Source: an uncultured Streptomyces sp.
Lineage (GTDB): Bacteria > Actinomycetota > Actinomycetes > Streptomycetales > Streptomycetaceae
Assembly (NCBI GenBank): GCA_946480485.1
Contig: CAMLJW010000315.1
Location: 1-6,448 of the forward strand
Direction of reading: 5' to 3'
Length of the DNA: 6,448 bases
This document shows, one piece after another, positions 1 to 5,777 of the stretch; within the stretch, counting starts at the first letter, position 1; each line of letters opens with the position of its first letter. Position numbers and translations under genes: made by a program. The notes beneath the pieces are model-generated. The model was not told the DNA's origin. It searched no databases and was given only the letters and a program-made list of their open reading frames with translations.

Positions 1-672
1 CTCATGGCCGTGCTCGTCACCGTCCTCATGGAGGTCGTCGAAGGACAGCTGCCCGATCCGCTCCCCGGACGGTTTGCAGTCGAAGAGCAATTGGGGGTCG
101 ATCCGCCCGTACGAGGCGGGGACGACGGCTGCGCGCTCGGTGAGTGTCCGGACGAGCCGGAGCACACGCCCGGGGTCCTCGGCCCGGTCCGCCTTGTTGA
201 CGACGACGGCATCGGCAAGCGCGAGGTGCCGGTCGATCTCGGGATGCTTCTGCCTCGTGCCGTCGAACTCGGCGGCGTCGACGACCTCCACAAGCCCGCC
301 GTAAACGACGCGCGGGTTCTCGCTGGCGAGGAGCATGCGTACGAGCTCCTGCGGCTCGGCGAGTCCGCTCGCCTCGATGACGATGACGTCGATACCGGCG
401 GAGGGACGGGCGAGCCGATCCAGATAGACATCCAGCTCACTGGCGTCGATGGCACAGCACAGGCAACCGTTCCCGAGGGAGACGGTGGAGTCGCCCAGCG
501 CGCCGGCAACGGCCATCGCGTCGATCTCGATCGCCCCGAAGTCATTGACGACGGCCCCGATTCGGCTGCCTCCGCTGCTGTGCAGGAGGTGGTTCAGCAG
601 AGTGGTCTTGCCGGATCCCAGGAAGCCGGCCAGGACGACGACCGGGATCTGCTGGGGGCTCACAGGACTCAA
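1..672 (-). CDS. CobW/COG0523-family GTP-binding protein, N-terminal part (runs off left edge)
   Basis: Reading the minus strand from 672 gives 224 uninterrupted codons to the window edge, so the C-terminal CobW domain lies outside. Visible motifs: Walker A GFLGSGKTT at residues 16-24; VVNDFGAIEID at 41-51; the metal-binding cysteine motif GCLCC at 69-73, diagnostic of COG0523; EASGLAEP at 100-107; the guanine-specificity motif NKAD at 159-162. The last visible residues (215-224, HEDGDEHGHE) start a His/Asp/Glu-rich stretch of the kind that often carries metal in this family. Members are cytosolic GTPases that insert or traffic metals such as zinc, cobalt or iron; the metal here cannot be told. 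Start: TTG at 670-672 is chosen because a GAGAGAGG Shine-Dalgarno lies 7 nt upstream; the in-frame GTG at 661-663 would sit 16 nt from it. It is divergent from the [2Fe-2S] protein gene at 936. Confidence 0.93.
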   Translation of the reverse strand, partial: MSPVSPQQIPVVVLAGFLGSGKTTLLNHLLHSSGGSRIGAVVNDFGAIEIDAMAVAGALGDSTVSLGNGCLCCAIDASELDVYLDRLARPSAGIDVIVIEASGLAEPQELVRMLLASENPRVVYGGLVEVVDAAEFDGTRQKHPEIDRHLALADAVVVNKADRAEDPGRVLRLVRTLTERAAVVPASYGRIDPQLLFDCKPSGERIGQLSFDDLHEDGDEHGHE

Positions 673-679
673 CGCGCGA

Positions 680-687
680 CCTCTCTC
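680..687 (-). promoter_or_regulatory. Ribosome binding site of the CobW-type gene
   Basis: The minus strand reads GAGAGAGG here, 7 nt before the TTG at 670-672. This spacing favours the TTG over the nearby GTG three codons downstream. Confidence 0.6.
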
Positions 688-796
688 ACACCGATGCGTG
701 CACCGGCTCGTGGACCGGTTCTCGTGACGGGGAATGAATGCCGACTCAGGATACGAGCCGGCAAAATTCCCGCGAAGTGAACGTGAGGAGTCCCCG

Positions 797-925
797 ATGC
801 GCATGCGCCCGTCGGGTCCGGTGCATGGGGTCATGGCCACCTCAGCCACCCCATTGCCGCTGATCGGCCACTGCAGTACCACTGATCGCAGCAGCGCCGA
901 AGCCACCTCTGGCAACTCAGGTTAG
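797..925 (+). CDS. Possible 42-residue small ORF ending inside the iron box (doubtful)
   Basis: An ATG at 797 follows GTGAGGAG (783-790) with 6 nt spacing, a good Streptomyces-like Shine-Dalgarno. The frame runs 42 codons (starting MRMRPSGPVHGV) to a TAG at 923-925, which lies within the iron box and -10 element of the next gene. Against a real gene: about 74 percent of codons end in G or C, clearly less than the flanking genes, and the sequence shows no recognisable domain, membrane segment or signal peptide. It could be a leader peptide, a small protein or chance. I do not recognise it. Confidence 0.2.
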   Translation: MRMRPSGPVHGVMATSATPLPLIGHCSTTDRSSAEATSGNSG

Positions 926-935
926 GCTCACCTTT
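917..935 (+). promoter_or_regulatory. Iron box (DmdR1/DtxR-type operator) overlapping the -10 element
   Basis: The 19 bases TCAGGTTAGGCTCACCTTT match 15 of 19 positions of the consensus TTAGGTTAGGCTAACCTAA. The core AGGTTAGGCTCACCT is, as I recall it, also the core of the S. coelicolor desA iron box. TAGGCT at 923-928 inside it fits the Streptomyces vegetative -10 pattern (TAnnnT), which would put the transcription start at about 935-936, on the start codon of the next gene. No good -35 hexamer is visible near 900-906. Iron-loaded DmdR1 bound here should block RNA polymerase, so the gene would be on under iron shortage. Confidence 0.85.
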
Positions 936-1886
936 GTGAGTACGTGTACGAAGGTCTCCTGGGATCTGGCCGAACCCCTCGCGGGGACCGCCACCCACGC
1001 GAGGACGTGGCTGCTGCTGGAGCAGCCCGGCCCCTGGGGTGCCAAAGCGCTGACCTCGAGTCACCTGGACCCCGCGCTCGGCCGCGCCCTCGAAGAGGCC
1101 GTGGAGGGCACCGGCGTTCGCATCGCACTGATCCGTCGGCCGGGACGGCACGCCGACTGCCACACGCTTGGCGAGCGCCACGTGTACGCGGCCCACACCG
1201 CTCCAGGGAACGCGTGGCTGCGCAGCGCCACGACATCAGACCCCGGGCAACTGCTCAATCTTGACTTCGCCGCGCTCGGCGGAGGTACGCCGCGCACCTT
1301 CGACGAGGTTCTCGACGGTCGCCCACACACCGGCGGCCCTCTCGCCCTCGTCTGTACCAACGGCAAACGTGACCGGTGCTGTGCCCTTCTCGGCCGGCCG
1401 CTCGCGGCCGAACTCGCCGCCTCCGGAGTGGACGGCGCGTGGGAAGTCACCCACCTCGGGGGGCATCGGTTTTCACCCACCCTGCTCGTACTGCCGTTCG
1501 GCTACGCGTACGGGCGAGCCGAGGCCCACGCCGTCAAGGAGGTCCTGCAAGGCGTGCGGGAAGGGCGTGTAGTCACCGAAGGGTGCCGCGGGAGCTCTGC
1601 CTGGGAGCGCCCCGGGCAGGCCGCCGAGCTGGCGGTGCGCACGGCGACGGGTGAGGACGCGGCGGACGCGCTGCGCGTCGTCCGCATGGATGGTGAGGCA
1701 CCGCGATGGGAGGTGACCGTCTCCCACACCGACGGCCGCGTCTGGCGCGTCACGGTCGCCCAGGGCGCTTCCCTGCCGCCCCGCCCGGAAGGCTGCGGCT
1801 CACCCCTCGGCTCCCCGGACCGGATGGACGTGCCAGCGGTGCGCGAGATCCTCCGTACGGCCGTGACGAGCCCTGCGCCCCGCTGA
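936..1886 (+). CDS. Sucraseferredoxin-like (Apd1/Aim32-type) thioredoxin-fold [2Fe-2S] protein, predicted iron-repressed and leaderless
   Basis: The 316-residue product carries the hallmarks of the sucrase/ferredoxin-like family (PF06999): EPLAGTATHARTWLLLEQPG at 13-32, VCTNGKRDRCC at 139-149 and HLGGHRFS at 173-180. C140-x8-C149 and H173-x3-H177 have the same within-pair spacings as the bis-cysteine, bis-histidine [2Fe-2S] ligands described for yeast Apd1. The extra C148 is probably not a ligand. No signal peptide or membrane segment is seen, so it should be cytosolic. Role is inferred: electron transfer, perhaps ferric-siderophore reduction, because an iron box sits directly upstream. Start: GTG at 936 is the only ATG, GTG or TTG between an in-frame stop (861-863) and the conserved core, and it has no Shine-Dalgarno, so the mRNA is probably leaderless. 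It converges on parE, with a terminator hairpin in the 169-bp gap. Confidence 0.92.
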   Translation: MSTCTKVSWDLAEPLAGTATHARTWLLLEQPGPWGAKALTSSHLDPALGRALEEAVEGTGVRIALIRRPGRHADCHTLGERHVYAAHTAPGNAWLRSATTSDPGQLLNLDFAALGGGTPRTFDEVLDGRPHTGGPLALVCTNGKRDRCCALLGRPLAAELAASGVDGAWEVTHLGGHRFSPTLLVLPFGYAYGRAEAHAVKEVLQGVREGRVVTEGCRGSSAWERPGQAAELAVRTATGEDAADALRVVRMDGEAPRWEVTVSHTDGRVWRVTVAQGASLPPRPEGCGSPLGSPDRMDVPAVREILRTAVTSPAPR

Positions 1887-1984
1887 TCACTCCTCCACAA
1901 GAGATCCACGCCACACTCCCCGCGGCACGGCGCGCCCGCCCCCGTACCGTCACAGGCATGGGTCCTACTCCCCCTGCACGACGA

Positions 1985-2010
1985 ATCCGCTTCGGCATGC
2001 CGAAGCGGAT
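1985..2010. terminator. Perfect 26-bp palindrome, likely bidirectional terminator
   Basis: Bases 1985-1997 are the exact reverse complement of 1998-2010. The RNA of either strand can form an 11-bp stem with a CATG loop. It lies between the convergent ends of the [2Fe-2S] protein gene (1886) and parE (2056). There is no U-tract, which is common for Streptomyces terminators. The rest of the 1887-2055 gap shows nothing else I can support. Confidence 0.7.
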
Positions 2011-2055
2011 GTTCTCGCAGGTGCTGCTGACGCAGGTGGAGCCCCGCCGGAAACG

Positions 2056-4179
2056 CTACGCGTCGATGCGCGAGCGGTCCAACGTCGCCGCCGAACTGGA
2101 GATGAACTCCTTGCGCGGAGCCACCTCGTTCCCCATCAACAGGTCGAACACTTGTTCAGAGGCCTCCAGGTCGGAGATGTTGATGCGGCGCAGGGTGCGG
2201 TGGCGCGGGTCCATCGTGGTCTCGGCCAACTGATCGGCGTCCATCTCGCCGAGGCCCTTGTAACGCTGGATGGAGTCCTTGTACCGGACGCCCTTGCTCT
2301 GGAGCGCCAGCAGCTTGTCGCGCAGCTCCCGGTCCGAGTACGTGTAGATGTACTTGTCCTGCCCCTTCTTGGGCTGGCTGAGCTCGATCCGGTGCAGCGG
2401 CGGCACCGCTGCGAAGACCCGGCCCGCCTCGACCATGGGCCGCATGTAGCGCTGGAACAACGTGAGCAGCAGAATGCGGATGTGCGCGCCGTCGACGTCA
2501 GCGTCGACGAGAAGGATGATCTTTCCGTAGCGGGCCGCGTCGATGTCGAAGGTCCGACCGGACCCCGCTCCTATGACCTGGATGATCGCTCCGCACTCGG
2601 CGTTCTTGAGCATGTCCGTCACGGAGGCCTTCTGAACGTTGAGGATCTTGCCGCGGATCGGCAGCAGCGCTTGGAACTCGGAGTTCCGGGCGAGCTTGGC
2701 GGTGCCGAGCGCGGAGTCTCCCTCGACGATGAACAGCTCGCTGCGCTCCACGTCGTCGCTGCGGCAGTCGGCGAGCTTGGCGGGCAGCGAGGAGGACTCC
2801 AGTGCCGTCTTCCGGCGCTGCGCGTCCTTGTGCTGGCGGGCCGCGATGCGCGTACGGGCGGCGGCGACGGCCTTCTCCAGGACGACGCGGGCCTGCGCGG
2901 CCGCGTCCCGCTTCGTGGAGGTCAGGAATGCCTTGAGCTCCTTGGAAACCACGTTCGTCACGATGCGACGGGCCGCCGAGGTGCCGAGCACCTCCTTGGT
3001 CTGGCCCTCGAACTGCGGCTCGGCAAGACGCACCGTCACCACCGCGGTGAGGCCTTCGAGGGCGTCGTCCTTGACGATGTCGTCCTCGGCAACGCGCAGC
3101 AGCTTCTTGGTACGCAGCACTTCGTTGACCGTCTTCGTGACGGCCTGCTCGAAGCCCGCGACGTGGGTGCCGCCCTTGGGTGTGGCAATGATGTTCACGA
3201 ACGACTTGAGGGTCGTGTCGTAGCCGGTTCCCCAGCGCAGCGCGACATCGACGCCGAGCTCACGGGTTACCTCGGTGGGCGTCATCTGGCCGTGGTCGTC
3301 CAGGACCGGAACCGTCTCCTTGAACATGCCCTGGCCGGAGAAGCGGAGCACATCACAGACCGGCTTGTCGGTGGCCAGGTACTCGCAGAACTCGCTGATG
3401 CCGCCGTCGAAGCGGAACGACTCCTCGCCCTTGCTGCCGTCCTCGCCGAGCCCGTACTCGTCGCGGACCACGATGGTCAGGCCAGGCACCAGAAAGGCTG
3501 TCTGGCGGGCTCGCTGGTGCAGATTCTCCAGGGAGAGCTTGGCGTCCTTGAGGAAGATCTGGCGGTCGGCCCAGTAGCGCACGCGCGTGCCGCTGCGGGT
3601 CTTGGGGATTTTCTTGAGCTTGCGCAGGCCGACCGACCTGTCGAAAGCCGCCCCCGGACCGGCCGCGTTGAACGCCCCCGGGGTACCGCGCCGGAAGCTG
3701 ATGGAGTGCGTCTGGCCACCGCGGTCCACCTCGACGTCCAGTCGGGCGGACAGGGCGTTCACCACGGAGGCACCCACACCGTGCAGGCCACCGGAGGCCG
3801 CGTACGAGCCGCCGCCGAACTTGCCTCCGGCGTGCAGCTTGGTCATCACGACCTCGACACCGGAGAGGCCGGTCTTGGGCTCCACGTCTACCGGAATGCC
3901 TCGGCCGTTGTCCCGCACCTCCACCGAGGCGTCGTCATGCAGGATCACCTCGATGTGGTCGCAGTACCCCCCCAGGGCCTCGTCCACGGAGTTGTCGATG
4001 ATCTCCCAGAGGCAGTGCATCAGACCGCGGCTGTCGGTCGATCCGATGTACATGCCTGGGCGCTTCCGCACGGCCTCGAGCCCCTCGAGGACGAGCAGGT
4101 GCCGCGCGGTGTAGTTGGAACCGTCCCGGTCTGCTCCGGTCAGCAGCGCTGTGGACGGCACGGACGTCTCGGCGGTCAC
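2056..4179 (-). CDS. parE: DNA topoisomerase IV subunit B (ParE), ATPase subunit
   Basis: This 707-residue type IIA topoisomerase B subunit pairs with ParC to decatenate and relax DNA using ATP. GHKL ATPase domain: EIIDNSVDEAL at 59-69 with the catalytic glutamate (E67), DNGRGIP at 90-96, and the ATP-lid region GGKFGGGSYAASGGLHGVG at 118-136. The transducer domain follows, with EGQTKEVLGT at 391-400. TOPRIM: EGDSALG at 486-492 and the acidic DADVDG at 559-564; then QRYKGLGEMD at 638-647 and the C-terminal FDLLMGNEVAPRKEFI at 678-693. ParE is preferred over GyrB because EVLGT replaces the usual TKLGN, recF and gyrA are not adjacent, and Streptomyces carries parE near hrdB. Start: GTG at 4177-4179 has GAGGAG 8 nt upstream. 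The frame stays open about 100 codons further up, but that part is not protein-like and lies before the usual family N-terminus. Domain content is near certain; the ParE/GyrB choice rests on motif and context. Confidence 0.95.
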   Translation of the reverse strand: MTAETSVPSTALLTGADRDGSNYTARHLLVLEGLEAVRKRPGMYIGSTDSRGLMHCLWEIIDNSVDEALGGYCDHIEVILHDDASVEVRDNGRGIPVDVEPKTGLSGVEVVMTKLHAGGKFGGGSYAASGGLHGVGASVVNALSARLDVEVDRGGQTHSISFRRGTPGAFNAAGPGAAFDRSVGLRKLKKIPKTRSGTRVRYWADRQIFLKDAKLSLENLHQRARQTAFLVPGLTIVVRDEYGLGEDGSKGEESFRFDGGISEFCEYLATDKPVCDVLRFSGQGMFKETVPVLDDHGQMTPTEVTRELGVDVALRWGTGYDTTLKSFVNIIATPKGGTHVAGFEQAVTKTVNEVLRTKKLLRVAEDDIVKDDALEGLTAVVTVRLAEPQFEGQTKEVLGTSAARRIVTNVVSKELKAFLTSTKRDAAAQARVVLEKAVAAARTRIAARQHKDAQRRKTALESSSLPAKLADCRSDDVERSELFIVEGDSALGTAKLARNSEFQALLPIRGKILNVQKASVTDMLKNAECGAIIQVIGAGSGRTFDIDAARYGKIILLVDADVDGAHIRILLLTLFQRYMRPMVEAGRVFAAVPPLHRIELSQPKKGQDKYIYTYSDRELRDKLLALQSKGVRYKDSIQRYKGLGEMDADQLAETTMDPRHRTLRRINISDLEASEQVFDLLMGNEVAPRKEFISSSAATLDRSRIDA

Positions 4180-4187
4180 GCGGTTCG

Positions 4188-4193
4188 CTCCTC
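4188..4193 (-). promoter_or_regulatory. Ribosome binding site of parE
   Basis: The minus strand reads GAGGAG, 8 nt before the GTG at 4177-4179. It fixes the start inside a reading frame that stays open another 300 bases upstream. Confidence 0.75.
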
Positions 4194-4209
4194 GCTGAAT
4201 CTTCAGATG

Positions 4210-4244
4210 GGCCCTTTTGGGCAAGGGCCGGCTTCGGTCGCCGG
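4210..4244 (-). other. Two overlapping hairpins in the parE leader
   Basis: On the plus strand GGCCCTT (4210-4216) pairs with AAGGGCC (4223-4229), and CCGGC (4228-4232) pairs with GCCGG (4240-4244). The stems share bases 4228-4229, so in the parE 5' leader they could not both be fully formed. Whether they regulate anything is unknown; GC-rich DNA gives such stems by chance. Confidence 0.3.
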
Positions 4245-4554
4245 TCCGAGGGTACCGAGGCCTGGTAGAGCCGTTGTAACGCCACCCTCGACCGGAACTC
4301 AGACTAGTCCAGAGTCGCACGCACGTTCGATCCCTCGATGGGGTGAAGTGCATATCACGTTCCCTTCCAGGCATGAACCATTTAGGCTCCGGGCACGTCC
4401 TCATGAACAAACCGGCAACCCAGCCGGGAGGACCGACCCTGACAAACAGTGCGAACCCGTAAGACACGAAGACACGCAATACGGCTTATTCGCCGCCAAC
4501 CGGCAGCAGACAGCCGACTCGGAGAGAAGTTTTTTCGAGGAAGAGCCACGAGCG

Positions 4555-4582
4555 GGAACGTTTTGGGCCTGGTTGGATGTTG
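4555..4582 (+). promoter_or_regulatory. Weak candidate SigR-like (ECF) promoter for the zinc-ribbon gene
   Basis: GGAAC at 4555-4559 is followed after 19 bases by GTTG at 4579-4582. This resembles the thiol-stress sigma factor SigR pattern (GGAAT, about 18-19 bases, GTT) with one -35 mismatch. It would put transcription start roughly 35 nt before the GTG. Short patterns like this occur by chance, so this is only a candidate. Confidence 0.25.
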
Positions 4583-4595
4583 ACCCTGGTACGAC

Positions 4596-4608
4596 AGCTC
4601 GTCGAGCT
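4596..4608. promoter_or_regulatory. Perfect 13-base palindrome just upstream of the zinc-ribbon gene
   Basis: AGCTCGTCGAGCT is a perfect inverted repeat (6-bp arms, one central base) ending 14 bases before the GTG at 4623. It could be a repressor site or a small hairpin in the leader. I recognise no known operator. Confidence 0.3.
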
Positions 4609-4622
4609 AGAGAAGAGGCGAC

Positions 4623-4853
4623 GTGACTACTGTTCTGACCCCCGCGAGCCCACTGACGGCCGCTGACCGTTGCGACCGTTGCGGCGCCCAGGCATATCTG
4701 CGCGTCGTCCTCCTCAGCGGTGGTGAACTGCTCTTCTGCGCCCATCACGGTCGCAAGTTCGAGCCAGAACTCAAGAAGATCGCCGCTGAGATACAGGACG
4801 AGACGGAGCGACTGACGGCCGTCCCGGCAAGCGCCGACGACCAAGAGCGCTGA
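4623..4853 (+). CDS. Small zinc-ribbon protein of unknown function (DUF7455-like)
   Basis: The product is 76 residues. C17-x2-C20 and C39-x2-H42 (DRCDRCGAQ and LFCAHHG) form a probable single zinc site, with a short beta-rich segment (YLRVVLLSGGELLF, 25-38) between the two halves. A charged helix follows (about 45-67, EPELKKIAAEIQDETERL), then a short acidic tail. No signal peptide or membrane segment is present. Small proteins of this layout are conserved hypothetical proteins in actinobacteria, beside parE as far as I recall; no role is known to me. Nucleic-acid or protein binding is a guess from the zinc-ribbon fold. Start: GTG at 4623; AGAAGAGG (4611-4618) upstream gives a usable though close ribosome site. 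It is divergent from parE and convergent with the protease, so it is probably transcribed alone. Confidence 0.88.
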   Translation: MTTVLTPASPLTAADRCDRCGAQAYLRVVLLSGGELLFCAHHGRKFEPELKKIAAEIQDETERLTAVPASADDQER

Positions 4854-4888
4854 CACTCCACGACGAGCCATCTCCGGCACAGGCCGGT

Positions 4889-4930
4889 GTCCGGGCGGCC
4901 GCCATTCATTCCAGTGGCGGCCGCCCGGAC
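4889..4930. terminator. Strong bidirectional terminator hairpin
   Basis: GTCCGGGCGGCCGCC at 4889-4903 is the exact reverse complement of 4916-4930, giving a 15-bp very GC-rich stem (16 bp counting an inner A-T pair) around a 12-base loop. It sits between the convergent ends of the zinc-ribbon gene (4853) and the protease gene (4959). No U-tract follows on either strand. Confidence 0.82.
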
Positions 4931-4958
4931 TCGTACCCGGCGATGCTTTCGCAAACTG

Positions 4959-5777
4959 TCAGCGGCCCTCGCCCAGCGTCCTGACAGCATCGGAGATCCG
5001 GGCATACACGCCCGGGCTGCCGACCCGCCCGCAGCCATTCCCCCACGACACGAGGCCGATCAGCCGCCCCTGGGCGACCAGCGGCCCGCCGCTGTCCCCC
5101 TGACAGGCGTCCCGGCCACCGGTCGGCTCCCCCGCACACAGCATGGACCGGGACAGATAGGTGCCGCCCGCACTGCCGGGATACGCCCTCTCGCAGACGG
5201 CGTCGGACAACACCTGAACCCGCGCGGCCCGCAGACCGCGCACATAGTCGCCTGCGCCCGTGACGTCGCCCCAGCCGTAGACCGTGGCGCCCGTACCCGG
5301 CCTGTAGGCCGGGTCACCTGGGGCCGCCATGCGAATCACCGAGTTCGCAGGGAGGGGCTCGGCAAGAGAGAGCACAGCGAAGTCGCCGGCGTTCGTGTAG
5401 CGGCTGTACGCCGGATTGACCCATATACGACGCACCCGGATCTCCCTGCCCCCATGAGCCAGTAGGTCCCCGCGCCCCGCGATCACCTTCAGATCGCGGA
5501 TCTGCTGCGCGGGCGCGCCCAGCACCCCCTCACTCGTGCAATGGGCCGCCGTCAGCACCGTCGAGCGGCCGACAACCGCGCCCCCGCAGAACTGCCCCGC
5601 ACGCATACCCCCGAACCGGTCGCGGCTGGACAGCGCCACCGTCCAGGGACTCTCGGAGATCTCGACTGGATAGCCGCCTGTGACGACGCTGTCGGCCGCT
5701 GCGGCGGCAGGGTACGCCGGCGCTATCACCGCTGCCGCGGTTGTGAGAGCCACCAATCGGGCGAAAGGACGGCACAC
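4959..5777 (-). CDS. Secreted trypsin-like serine protease (S1A family)
   Basis: The 272-residue product has an N-terminal signal peptide: MCRPFAR, a hydrophobic run at about 8-20, and cleavage probably within the alanines at 24-28. The mature domain begins near VVTGG (31-35). The catalytic triad is complete: H79 in TAAHC, D132 in GDFAVLSL, S229 in GDSGGP. D223, six residues before the serine, lines the S1 pocket and predicts cleavage after Lys or Arg. Likely disulfides are C64-C80, C195-C214 and C225-C249. The pro-segment is at most a few residues with no Arg or Lys before VVTGG, so activation would not be tryptic; signal peptidase or another protease may expose the N-terminus. Start: GTG at 5775-5777 with GAGGAG (5783-5788) 5 nt upstream. 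It lies downstream of hrdB on the same strand but is separated by hrdB's terminator and has its own -10 candidate. Its substrate is unknown. Confidence 0.95.
   Translation of the reverse strand: MCRPFARLVALTTAAAVIAPAYPAAAAADSVVTGGYPVEISESPWTVALSSRDRFGGMRAGQFCGGAVVGRSTVLTAAHCTSEGVLGAPAQQIRDLKVIAGRGDLLAHGGREIRVRRIWVNPAYSRYTNAGDFAVLSLAEPLPANSVIRMAAPGDPAYRPGTGATVYGWGDVTGAGDYVRGLRAARVQVLSDAVCERAYPGSAGGTYLSRSMLCAGEPTGGRDACQGDSGGPLVAQGRLIGLVSWGNGCGRVGSPGVYARISDAVRTLGEGR

Larger units (their letters stand above)
4180..4622. other. Divergent intergenic region between parE and the zinc-ribbon gene
   Basis: No gene is supported in these 443 bases. The region is poorer in GC than its flanks in patches, for example around 4441-4495 and at the T-run at 4530-4535, as expected for promoters. 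It must hold the promoters of parE (leftward) and of the zinc-ribbon gene (rightward), but no hexamer pair is convincing. On the plus strand a lone TAGGCT (4383-4388) and a lone TTGACC (4580-4585) are present without good partners. On the minus strand TAGTCT lies near 4302-4307. The long open frames crossing it have no protein-like character. Confidence 0.6.

Noticed and set aside
4..780. 258-codon open frame on the plus strand
   Set aside because: It is antisense to the CobW-type gene, whose motifs are unmistakable; the frame is a product of high GC content.
720..780. Possible Zur box upstream of the CobW-type gene
   Set aside because: The AT-richer bases here do not form the palindromic core with AAA/TTT arms expected for a Streptomyces Zur site.
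1706..2233. 175-codon plus-strand frame across the parE terminator and 3' end
   Set aside because: It overlaps the ends of two well-supported genes and reads through the palindrome; no ribosome site or domain supports it.
4379..4395. Second iron box at TTTAGGCTCC
   Set aside because: Only the TTAGGCT part fits; the right half-site is missing, so it is at best an isolated -10-like hexamer.
4180..4479. A 100-residue N-terminal extension of parE
   Set aside because: The extra residues are not protein-like, no family member is known to me with such an extension, and a good ribosome site supports GTG at 4177-4179.
2152..4626. 824-codon open frame on the plus strand
   Set aside because: It mirrors parE on the opposite strand and has no recognisable domain; long antisense frames are common at this GC content.
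4401..4880. 159-codon open frame on the minus strand
   Set aside because: It covers the zinc-ribbon gene in antisense and the intergenic promoters, and shows no domain.
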